A stretch of DNA of 64,000 nt from Thioalkalivibrio sp. ALMg11. GTDB lineage: Bacteria; Pseudomonadota; Gammaproteobacteria; Ectothiorhodospirales; Ectothiorhodospiraceae. Shown in pieces: positions 8,760 to 15,397 of the stretch; the first letter of the stretch is position 1, and every line of letters begins with the position of its first letter. Below the pieces are notes generated by a model. It had not been told where the DNA came from. It did no database searches and was given only the letters and a program-made list of their open reading frames with translations. The position numbers were made by a program, and so were the translations under genes. The stretch lies in contig NZ_KB898873.1 in assembly GCF_000377905.1 (NCBI RefSeq), positions 124,001 through 188,000 of the forward strand, given 5' to 3'.

Positions 8760-9338
8760 TCAGCTCACCTTGAGCTGCTTGGACAATCGCTCGGTTAGCC
8801 GATCAAACCGCATGAGGGTTTCCGGGTCCGGCCGCGCCATCCCCTTTCGCCATCTGTAAACGCTATTGGCGTGTACCCCGATGAGGTCGGCGCCTTCCTT
8901 GTCGCTCTCGGGATCATCCAGAGGCAACCCGAGCTTCGTCCACCACTCGTTGACCAAATCGTTCATGTTCGCCGTCTTCAGGCGCTCTACGGCGTTCAGA
9001 CGCTCGGGGTCTTCGATCAGCTCCCGTGCGGGCTGCATGATCTCGTCTTCGATGTTCAGGATGCGGCCATTCTCGATATTCACGAGCTTGTCGCGGGAAA
9101 TCCCGATCGCCGCCGCGAACGACGCCTGAGACAGCCCCATCTTGTCGCGGATCGCCAGAAGCTCCCGCTGTTCCGGAGAACGGATGCGTCGCTTCTTCTC
9201 GCGGCGGGTCGCGCTCTCTGACGGGACCAGGGCGCCACCCAGGCGGCCCACGGCATTCATTCCCGAAGCTCGCTCCACCTTGACGCTACCCTTGGTGTTC
9301 TTCGGGAAAACGCTACCTGCGGCTCCCTTCTCTTTCAT
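8760..9338 (-). CDS. XRE-family regulator, short paralogue of the sigma/XRE protein
   Basis: A 192-residue DNA-binding protein. A basic N-terminus leads to an XRE helix-turn-helix (residues 58-92, with LSQASFAAAIGISRDKLVNIENG). A second domain at 126-185 contains DLVNEWWTKLGLPLDDP and another probable helix-turn-helix. The same domain pair forms the C-terminal half of the next upstream gene, so the two are paralogues and this one lacks the sigma-like part. The ATG at 9338 has a GGAGG site and overlaps the upstream stop (ATGA). It could compete with or modulate its larger partner. The in-frame extension upstream of 9338 is only the overlapping gene. Confidence 0.85.
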   Translation of the reverse strand: MKEKGAAGSVFPKNTKGSVKVERASGMNAVGRLGGALVPSESATRREKKRRIRSPEQRELLAIRDKMGLSQASFAAAIGISRDKLVNIENGRILNIEDEIMQPARELIEDPERLNAVERLKTANMNDLVNEWWTKLGLPLDDPESDKEGADLIGVHANSVYRWRKGMARPDPETLMRFDRLTERLSKQLKVS

Positions 9339-10270
9339 TTTGACGTTCCTCCGCTTGTTGGCTGAGCCAAATAAGCGAGAACGGCCGCGTGGCACTGAGC
9401 CAGGCCGCTCACCTTCGGCTTCTGATCTGCATTGTACCACCTCTGTAGCGTTTTGAACGTCTTGCCTGTGACTTCTTGTAGGAGTGGGTCGCACAGGGAT
9501 ACCCCCAGCATTTCCATCCACGACCCTACGATGTCCTTCGAGGAAGCGGTATGCAGCCAATCGAAATGCTGTGGCGGCCGAGCGCTCTCAGCGTAGTCCC
9601 GCGCGCGATCCTGGAATCGCTCGGGGGGCTTTGCCTTGCCGGTTTCGTAGGATTGGTACCTCCACGTTTCAATCCCGAGGCCCTGGGCCATTTCCTCTCG
9701 GGTGAGCCCCGCCCGATCCCGAATGGATTGCAGCGTCTCGTTCCCGCGCAGGTGCCGAGTGTCCTTCCGGCTCCGCTTCCGGGGCTCCAGCTCCTTCAAG
9801 GCTGAGCGCAGCGCCGAGGCGTCGATGCGGGCCGAACGCCGCGCCATTTCAACACCCTCGATCACCTCGAAGGGTCTGCTTTCGGCAGTCGCGGATTGAC
9901 CAGCCTGGGCCGATGCCTCCACGGCATCGAAGACCTCGCCTACGCTATAGACCTCGCGATGGTCGAACCGCTTGGTTCGCGCATTCGCGATGTTCTGAGC
10001 GCAGCCAAACAGGTAGGAAGACAACGAAGCCCCTGCCTCCGGATTCCAACCCCGCTTCTCAAACAGAAGGGCGAGACATTCCTGAGCCAAATCCTCCTCG
10101 CTCCCGAACAGGCCAAAGCGGCCCGCGACGTTGAATGCAATCCGCTCGACACGCGGCTGCACAAGGCAAGCAAACTCATTGGCATCCATGCGGCCTTCAA
10201 GCCACTCGCAAGCCGCTTGGTCCAACGCCGCATCCTCCTCGCGATACGGCAACTCCATCACCTCCATCAT
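9335..10270 (-). CDS. Sigma-70 region 2-like / XRE fusion regulator
   Basis: A 311-residue protein with an unusual domain order. Residues 33-103 match sigma region 2, including the EEDLAQECLALLFEKRGWNP core and the SYLFGCAQNIANART helix that in ECF sigma factors contacts the -10 element. There is no recognisable region 4. Instead an XRE helix-turn-helix lies at 176-218 and a second DNA-binding-like domain at 244-302 (DIVGSWMEMLGVSLCDP), shared with the 8760-9338 protein. Start ATG-ATG with GAGGAGGG upstream, overlapping the relaxase stop. I infer a plasmid transcription factor, perhaps an alternative sigma that uses XRE domains for promoter choice. Confidence 0.8.
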   Translation of the reverse strand: MMEVMELPYREEDAALDQAACEWLEGRMDANEFACLVQPRVERIAFNVAGRFGLFGSEEDLAQECLALLFEKRGWNPEAGASLSSYLFGCAQNIANARTKRFDHREVYSVGEVFDAVEASAQAGQSATAESRPFEVIEGVEMARRSARIDASALRSALKELEPRKRSRKDTRHLRGNETLQSIRDRAGLTREEMAQGLGIETWRYQSYETGKAKPPERFQDRARDYAESARPPQHFDWLHTASSKDIVGSWMEMLGVSLCDPLLQEVTGKTFKTLQRWYNADQKPKVSGLAQCHAAVLAYLAQPTSGGTSK

Positions 10271-12207
10271 CGCGAGCCCTCCTCGTACTGCGCGTACAAG
10301 TCGTCCTCGCTAAAACCCGCGCCTGACTCTCTGGCCGAGGCTGGATCGCTGGGGTTCCCGTCATTCTCTTGCTCTGTGACGGAAGCCCCCTCCGATGCCT
10401 CCTGCTCTTTGGGCGGAGCCTTGCGTTTCTTCTTGCGAGGCGGGAGAGCCTGCGACATGTATGCCGCAAAGGGGTCGTCGGCATCCTGGTCCGTCTCAGC
10501 CTCCTGGGGCTCGGCTTTTTCCTCGGCCTCACCCGCCCCGCGAGGGGGTTCCTCGGCCGGAGGTTCTGGACCCTCGGGATCAGCCTGCGGCCTCTCCTCG
10601 GCTTCTTCCGCTTCGGCCGGGCGCTTGCGTAGAGCGTGCTGCGGGAACACCGCACCCGTGATCCGGGGCGGCTTCGGCGCAGGCGACATGGTGCCAAGCA
10701 CCACCGGGAGCGTGTCCGGCGTGAACTCCAGAACAATCGCACTGTTCCAGCCCTGGTTGAGCACCTTCCCGGTATCCGGGTCGGTCGATTTCACCTTGAA
10801 CAGCGCGTTTTTCGCGTTCCACTCCCGCCCTTCGTGGCGGCGCACCAGAACCCCCTTGGCGTCCAGCGCTTCCAGGAGGGGGGTCGTAATCGGAAAGCGG
10901 CCGTCCCCGGCCTGCTCGAACGCTCGTTGCGCATCACCGTGGTACTCGCTCGCAAGCAGCTTCCGCGTGTCCGCCTCGTTGAGATACAGGCGCTTCCCGT
11001 CCCAAAAGCCGATCCGGTACTGCTTCTGTCGGCCGTTGATCGTTCCCGGCCGAGCAATGATCTCGCGGAGCCAATCCCACAACTGTCCGGCTTCGGCCGC
11101 CTGCTCGCGAGCGGCCTGCGCCTGCGCTTCGGTATCGCCCGAGGGGGTCGCGGCGGCCACCGAAGCGCCGGGCGCTGGATCGGCGCGACGCGGATTGTCG
11201 CCTGGGTGTGCTTCGCCGCCTTGCTCGCTCTCATAGAGAGAGCTGTCGCTTCCAGCTTCCTGCTGGGAGGGCGCGCGGGCGGCCTCAGCCTGACCCTCGG
11301 CCGGGGCCGGGGCCTCCGCAACAGGGAAGCGCTCGGGCAAGCCCTTGGCCCGCCGCCCCTCGTTCTCCGATGCCACTCGATCCGCGTGGATCAGGAACTC
11401 CATCAGCAAGCGCGCTCGATCCGTGGCGTGTTGCGGGATGTCCTGCGGGTGGTGCTCAAAGCTGAGCGCCATGATGAGATCGTTGTGCTCGTCCTCAGAC
11501 AGCTCCCACGACTCCTCCATGAGCGCTACCAGCCGCGCGCTCTCTCGGTCGTGATATGCCTTGCGACCAATCACCTTGGTATCGTCGCCGTTTTCGGTGC
11601 GAAAAGCGACGATCTTGCCTAGATCGTGCGCCAGAAGGACCAGCGGCATCAGCGGGTATGCGTCGGCATCCAGGCGCCACCCATCGTTGGGGTGATTCTT
11701 TCGGCTCAGTCGCCATTGTTCGACTTCCCGGAAGCCGGTTTCCACGACATTCAGGCAATGCTCGATCAGGGTGCAGCCACCATGACCGCCTGGTTCCGGG
11801 GCCGCCGGGAGGTCTGGACGCGCCGCCATCGTTTCCAGGACCGCCCGGAACAATCGGCGGTGGGCCTCGAAATCCTTGGCCCCGCTCTGGAGCCAGGCGT
11901 GAGTCATGGGCCAGCGCTCCTTGCTGAAGGAGTCCACCTTGCACCGCTTCGGCGGCTGGTAGCCTGGCACTGGCCCGATCGTCGAGCGCGCCATCTTGGC
12001 CGCACCACCCTTGAGGATCGCGGCGTTCGCGCTGCGAAGCCCGTAGGCCAGCCCGAACACCAGCAGCCCGGTCGCCCCGGCCACCATCGCCACGTCCAGA
12101 ACCCTGCCCACATTCGGGAGCGCGACCGGCATCCCGCCCCAGAACCAAAGGATTGCCCACCAGAAGGCGAAAACCACCATGGCGGGCCGAAGTACGCTTC
12201 TATGCAC
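10267..12207 (-). CDS. traI: MOBH-type relaxase candidate (HD domain, TraI_2-like)
   Basis: A 646-residue protein. Residues 9-57 contain two hydrophobic segments. A helical HD-type domain follows, with TLIEHCLNVVET near 148, LLAHDLGKI near 198 and EHH near 250. A long Ala/Glu/Pro-rich linker leads to a C-terminal domain (about 375-480, LWDWLREIIARPGTINGRQ) resembling the TraI_2 C-domain, then a charged tail. This plan fits MOBH relaxases of SXT/R391, and no other relaxase is visible in the window. Membrane segments are unexpected in a relaxase. The GTG start at 12207 follows GGGAGG. It overlaps the regulator gene downstream, so transfer and regulation are co-transcribed. Confidence 0.65.
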   Translation of the reverse strand: MHRSVLRPAMVVFAFWWAILWFWGGMPVALPNVGRVLDVAMVAGATGLLVFGLAYGLRSANAAILKGGAAKMARSTIGPVPGYQPPKRCKVDSFSKERWPMTHAWLQSGAKDFEAHRRLFRAVLETMAARPDLPAAPEPGGHGGCTLIEHCLNVVETGFREVEQWRLSRKNHPNDGWRLDADAYPLMPLVLLAHDLGKIVAFRTENGDDTKVIGRKAYHDRESARLVALMEESWELSEDEHNDLIMALSFEHHPQDIPQHATDRARLLMEFLIHADRVASENEGRRAKGLPERFPVAEAPAPAEGQAEAARAPSQQEAGSDSSLYESEQGGEAHPGDNPRRADPAPGASVAAATPSGDTEAQAQAAREQAAEAGQLWDWLREIIARPGTINGRQKQYRIGFWDGKRLYLNEADTRKLLASEYHGDAQRAFEQAGDGRFPITTPLLEALDAKGVLVRRHEGREWNAKNALFKVKSTDPDTGKVLNQGWNSAIVLEFTPDTLPVVLGTMSPAPKPPRITGAVFPQHALRKRPAEAEEAEERPQADPEGPEPPAEEPPRGAGEAEEKAEPQEAETDQDADDPFAAYMSQALPPRKKKRKAPPKEQEASEGASVTEQENDGNPSDPASARESGAGFSEDDLYAQYEEGSR

Positions 12208-12289
12208 GCGACCTCCCGATCAAACCGTCAATAAGGGGCTCACGAGGCCCGTTCCGGACCTCGCGGCCAACAGCGCGACAAATGGGCGC

Positions 12290-12583
12290 TCAGATCGAAT
12301 ACGTCTCGCCCGACGCGATTTCTTTCTGCTTCGAGGACCGATCAAGGAATTGCTCTACCTGAGAGGCGCTGGGGTAACCGCACCCCGTCGCAGCGCGGGT
12401 TTCGTCGATCACGCGCTCCAGAGCCGACATGGCGAGCTGAACGAACGCGGTGTCCCGCTCCAGCTTGGTCATGGACTTATCGGCCCCGGAGCCGATCCGA
12501 AGCATGGTCGCCATCACTTCAGCGCGAACGGCGTCATCCCCGATGAGTTCGGCCGAAATGCGGCGCTTATCTTCTGTCTGCAT
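12290..12583 (-). CDS. Small hypothetical protein upstream of the relaxase gene
   Basis: A 97-residue charged protein starting MQTEDKRR. The second of two adjacent ATGs is preferred because AAGGAG is six bases upstream of it. Mostly helical, no recognisable motif or membrane segment. It is transcribed ahead of the relaxase candidate with an 82-base gap, a position often used by relaxosome accessory proteins, but nothing else supports that role. Confidence 0.6.
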   Translation of the reverse strand: MQTEDKRRISAELIGDDAVRAEVMATMLRIGSGADKSMTKLERDTAFVQLAMSALERVIDETRAATGCGYPSASQVEQFLDRSSKQKEIASGETYSI

Positions 12584-12600
12584 CATTTTCTCCTTTCGTG

Positions 12601-12617
12601 TGTACATTGCACCTGCA
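12601..12617 (-). promoter_or_regulatory. Degenerate copy of the plasmid box upstream of the relaxase operon
   Basis: On the minus strand GGTGCAATGTACA matches the core of the recurrent box with one change. I see no convincing -35 at the right distance; a better -10 (TAGAAT, 12624-12629) lies just upstream. Confidence 0.35.
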
Positions 12618-12749
12618 ACCTGTATTCTATATGACAGGCAGCATGGCGCACGCGCCGAAAGGCCATAAAGAACAAAAAATCGAGGTGACAGGGCGCGCGG
12701 CGGGGGTTGCGGCGAAAACCTCGCCCCTCCTCAGCCGGAGTAAGTGATA

Positions 12750-12821
12750 ATGGTGAGCCTCTGCGGCGCCGAAAACGCCCGACCCAGCTCCATCGCCCAC
12801 CTCTCTGCGAGAAAGGATTAA
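12750..12821 (+). CDS. Possible 23-codon leader peptide before the recombinase
   Basis: An ATG at 12750 opens a 23-codon frame whose TAA (12819-12821) is immediately followed by GTG and then the recombinase ATG. The 12-base string TAAGTGATAATG occurs both at this start (12741) and at the recombinase start (12819). The arrangement could couple or regulate recombinase translation. There is no other support. Confidence 0.25.
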   Translation: MVSLCGAENARPSSIAHLSARKD

Positions 12822-12827
12822 GTGATA

Positions 12828-13841
12828 ATGACCATTAACACTTATAACGAGCCCGAAACGGATGCCAGGATCGGGGCCATCGGCTCCGAAGACGCCCAGA
12901 CCCGCCTCCTGGGCGCCTTTTCGGACTGGCTGAAGGGCGGTGACTTCGCCACTCCGTACTCGGAGGCCACGATTCGGGCCTATTCCCGCTGCGCGCGTCA
13001 ATTCATCGAGTTTGCGGCCTCCATGCACCTGATTCACGTCTCCGAGGCGACACAGCCGACCATCCGGGCTTTCGTGAACGAGCAGGCGCAAAACGTCAGC
13101 ACCTCGACCCGGAACCTCTGCATTTCCGCCGTGGACGCCTTTTTCGACTTTCTGGAGTTCGAGGGCATCCGCGAGGGCAATCCGGTCAAGAAGTACCGGG
13201 CCGAGCTGAAAAAGACACGACGAGGCGGGCGGACTGCAAAACGCCTCCCGGCCTTCCTGTACCCCAACGAGGTCGATCTGGTCATGGACACGCTGTTTGC
13301 GCGCAACCACACCAACCGGCTGCGCGATCTGGCCCTTGTGGGGCTGATCCTCGACTCGGGGCTACGATCCAGCGAAGTCCAAGCCCTGCGGGTGCAGGAC
13401 GCCAAAGACCTGCTGAACAACGGCGTACTGCGGGTAATCGGCAAGGGCGACAAGGAGCGGCTGGTCCGCCCTCTCGACCGGAACCGCGCGCACCTGATGG
13501 ACTACCTGGACAGCCTGGGCGAGAAACCCGACCCCGAGGAGCGCCTGTTCCGGGTGAGAACGGGCGCGGCCATGCGCCAGTGCAACCTCCACCACATCGT
13601 TCAGCGGGCGGTTTCTGAGGTAGGAATCGCGAAGCCTCAGACCGGCCCCCACCTCTTGCGGCACACCGCCGCGACCTTGATGCTCGCCTCGGGGATGTCC
13701 ATGCGCCGCGTGCAGGACAACCTCGGCCACGCGAGCCTGAACACCACGCAGCTCTACACGCATCTGGTGGACGTGGAGCCCAGCGAAGCCAGAGATTTCG
13801 ACCCAGCAGCGGAGGAGGGCCGCCGAATCGAGGGAAAATAG
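12828..13841 (+). CDS. Tyrosine recombinase, XerC/D-like
   Basis: A 337-residue tyrosine recombinase. The SAM-like N-terminal DNA-binding domain covers residues 25-125, and the catalytic domain follows. Visible catalytic elements are Arg in SGLRSSEV, Lys in GKGDKER, HLLRH, the later His in LGHASLNTT and the Tyr nucleophile in QLYTH. It probably resolves plasmid multimers, or integrates and excises the element. No att sites can be recognised, but four 22-bp-spaced repeats lie just downstream. The ATG is ten bases after AAGGA; a GTG six bases earlier is an alternative. Confidence 0.92.
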   Translation: MTINTYNEPETDARIGAIGSEDAQTRLLGAFSDWLKGGDFATPYSEATIRAYSRCARQFIEFAASMHLIHVSEATQPTIRAFVNEQAQNVSTSTRNLCISAVDAFFDFLEFEGIREGNPVKKYRAELKKTRRGGRTAKRLPAFLYPNEVDLVMDTLFARNHTNRLRDLALVGLILDSGLRSSEVQALRVQDAKDLLNNGVLRVIGKGDKERLVRPLDRNRAHLMDYLDSLGEKPDPEERLFRVRTGAAMRQCNLHHIVQRAVSEVGIAKPQTGPHLLRHTAATLMLASGMSMRRVQDNLGHASLNTTQLYTHLVDVEPSEARDFDPAAEEGRRIEGK

Positions 13842-13952
13842 CCCCTTCTTCTGCCCTCAAATGCAGATTTTGGGACGATTGACCCTGCTTTTACCCGACA
13901 AAACCTGCACCCCACCCCTCGCAAGAGACACATTTACGACTCGATGGGCTCG

Positions 13953-14040
13953 GGGTGGGATAGCGGTTACGCAAGGGTGGGATAGCACCTACCCCGGCCG
14001 ATATGGGGAGGGATAGGTTGTCATATAGGGAGGGATAGGT
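13953..14040. repeat. Four GGGWGGGATAG repeats with 22-bp spacing
   Basis: GGGTGGGATAGC starts at 13953 and 13975, and GGGAGGGATAGGT starts at 14006 and 14028. Each pair is spaced 22 bp, two helical turns, the same period as the origin iterons near 55.7 kb. They fill the gap between the recombinase and the CsrA-like gene. They could be protein-binding iterons, a centromere or accessory recombination sites. Confidence 0.7.
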
Positions 14041-14059
14041 GGTTGCGCTCTCAACGAGA

Positions 14060-14087
14060 AAGGCCCCACCCGAAAGGATGGGGCCTT
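14060..14087. terminator. Bidirectional terminator
   Basis: AAGGCCCCA/TGGGGCCTT stem with a short GAAA-containing loop; T-rich bases follow on both strands (CTTCTTCATT on plus, TTTCTC on minus). It ends the CsrA-like gene and could stop read-through from the recombinase. Confidence 0.75.
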
Positions 14088-14117
14088 CTTCATTGGAGCG
14101 GCTGCCGAGCGCCGGAG

Positions 14118-14546
14118 CTACGCGGCGGCCAGGTCTTCGGCCAGCTCATCCCGGAGGATCGTCAGCTCGCGCGGGGCCGTGATGGCGAATCGGGCGGCAT
14201 CGGCCGAGCGGGGAGAGATTGCCAGCTCCACATCGAGGCCGGGGCGCCCGAGGTGGACCCGCTCTCCCCCGCCCACGCCGAGAACGAGTGTGCTGATCGG
14301 CCCGATATACTCGGGATCGCCCTGCTCGGCGGCTTCTTCAGCCTCCCTCTCCAGAGTCGCGGGATCAGGCAGCAGCGACTCCCGCCGCACCGGCATATCG
14401 CGCGGGGCCTCGACCATGATGCGAGGGCCGGAGGAGCCGACTGAGTAGGTCACCCGAACATCCGGGCCAATGCAGATCGCCTCGCCGGGGCGGCGGGTCA
14501 GCGCTAGGGTGGAACGGCCGTCATCGGCCTTGCTTGCGTCGTTCAT
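14118..14546 (-). CDS. Two-domain CsrA-like RNA-binding protein
   Basis: A 142-residue protein made of two CsrA-like domains in tandem. Residues 12-59 follow the CsrA pattern closely (LALTRRPGEAICIG, then RIMVEAPRDMPVRRESL), keeping the Arg positions of strand 1 and the conserved Arg of strand 5 that bind RNA. Residues 85-138 repeat the fold (TLVLGVGGGERVHLG, then FAITAPRELTILRDEL) but have lost the strand-1 Arg pair. Since CsrA works as a dimer whose sites combine strand 1 of one chain and strand 5 of the other, this may be a single-chain pseudodimer with one intact site. The start at 14546 has only a weak GGAA site. Confidence 0.82.
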   Translation of the reverse strand: MNDASKADDGRSTLALTRRPGEAICIGPDVRVTYSVGSSGPRIMVEAPRDMPVRRESLLPDPATLEREAEEAAEQGDPEYIGPISTLVLGVGGGERVHLGRPGLDVELAISPRSADAARFAITAPRELTILRDELAEDLAAA

Positions 14547-14921
14547 GTTCACATTTCCGTGTGATTGTGTATTGGCGAGCCCCGATCCGGGACTCACCCC
14601 ATACGCTACCGGGCGAAAAACGCGGGCGCAACCCCTAACTATGGTATAAATCACGGATTTTTGGGGGAATTTTCACCCTTTCTCGTGGCAAAATTGCCAC
14701 AAGGGGGCTGTTGATCGGGGGTGGGGTGCCGTGGGAATTGTGCCGCCGAGAGCCTGCGAGCGCTCCAGTGGCGCTAAAAACACCGGGGAGCGCTCGTTGG
14801 CTGCCGGATGCGCCTTTCGGGCGAACAACACGCCCCTGGCTGGTGTAAACTGGACGCCGTGCAGGAACCGCTCGAAAAACACCTCGGATTCTCCGATCCC
14901 TAGCGGATCGAAATGGGGTGG
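14547..14921. other. Region between the CsrA-like gene and the repeat array
   Basis: No convincing gene. It holds a TATGGTATAAAT stretch (near 14640-14650) that could serve either strand as a -10, a near-palindrome GTGGCAA/TTGCCAC with an AA centre at 14685-14700 that may be an operator, a GAGCGCTC repeat pair near 14760-14795, and an inverted GATCC/GGATC pair at 14895-14910. If the array is transcribed rightward, its leader is here. Confidence 0.4.
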
Positions 14922-15186
14922 GTGAAAATCACCGCTCGAAAGGGCGGTGGCTGAAAGCGGGAGGTAATCGCTGATGCCTGTTTTCCTGATTGGCCGTGAA
15001 AATCACCGCTCGAAAGGGCGGTGGCTGAAAGCGTCGATCACGGCCTCGACCTCCGCGCGCCCGTCATCAGGTGAAAATCACCGCTCGAAAGGGCGGTGGC
15101 TGAAAGATGAGAAGCGTGCCCTCATCCGTATCGCGGATGCCCGTTGTAATTCACCGCCTCGCAGAGTGCTGGGTGGTGGCTGGAAG
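14922..15186 (+). CRISPR. Orphan CRISPR-like mini-array, three perfect repeats plus one degenerate
   Basis: Three identical 36-base repeats at 14922-14957, 14996-15031 and 15071-15106 are separated by unrelated spacers of 38 and 39 bases. A 36-base third spacer leads to a degenerate terminal copy at 15143-15186 that keeps CACCGCC, GGTGGTGGCTG and GAAG. Each repeat contains CACCGCTC-GAAA-GGGCGGTG, a perfect 8-bp stem (one G-T pair) with a GNRA tetraloop, and ends in GCTGAAAG, like the 5-prime handles of type I/III crRNAs. Hairpin, handle and decayed last repeat all indicate rightward transcription. No cas gene lies in the window. Confidence 0.75.
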
Positions 15187-15227
15187 CGAGACGGGAAGAC
15201 CTCCATCGAACCGGAGATCGCTGGGAA

Positions 15228-15257
15228 AGTCACGGCCCTCATGTGAGGGCCGTGACT
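15228..15257. terminator. Perfect 14-bp inverted repeat downstream of the array
   Basis: AGTCACGGCCCTCA and its exact complement are separated by TG. It lies 42 bases after the last degenerate repeat. No T run follows on either strand, so it may be a transcript-stabilising hairpin, a weak terminator or a protein site. Confidence 0.5.
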
Positions 15258-15397
15258 ACCTCCGCGTGACCGCTGGGTTGGCACCTCGCGCAATCTGCGC
15301 TGGTTTCTTGATCGGATCGCGGCCATACAAATTGCCCGCGATGGAAGTCACTGATTTTTCGGTTGCAATTTAATTGATCGTTTCTTGATTCAGTGCC

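Noticed and set aside
9431-9438. ATTGTACC match to the plasmid box
   Set aside because: Inside the sigma/XRE coding region, only the core matches and there is no promoter context.
9896-11236. 446-codon plus-strand frame
   Set aside because: Antisense to the relaxase candidate and sigma/XRE genes, with low-complexity Ser/Arg content.
14731-14925. 64-codon plus-strand frame running into the repeat array
   Set aside because: No good ribosome site, unusual composition, and it ends at the first repeat; better seen as leader sequence.
14922-15106. CsrA-binding sites in the repeat array
   Set aside because: The idea that the array titrates the neighbouring CsrA-like protein fails because the repeat contains no GGA on either strand.
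14958-15142. Spacers matching sequence within this window
   Set aside because: No match was apparent by eye; a database search is needed before proposing any target.
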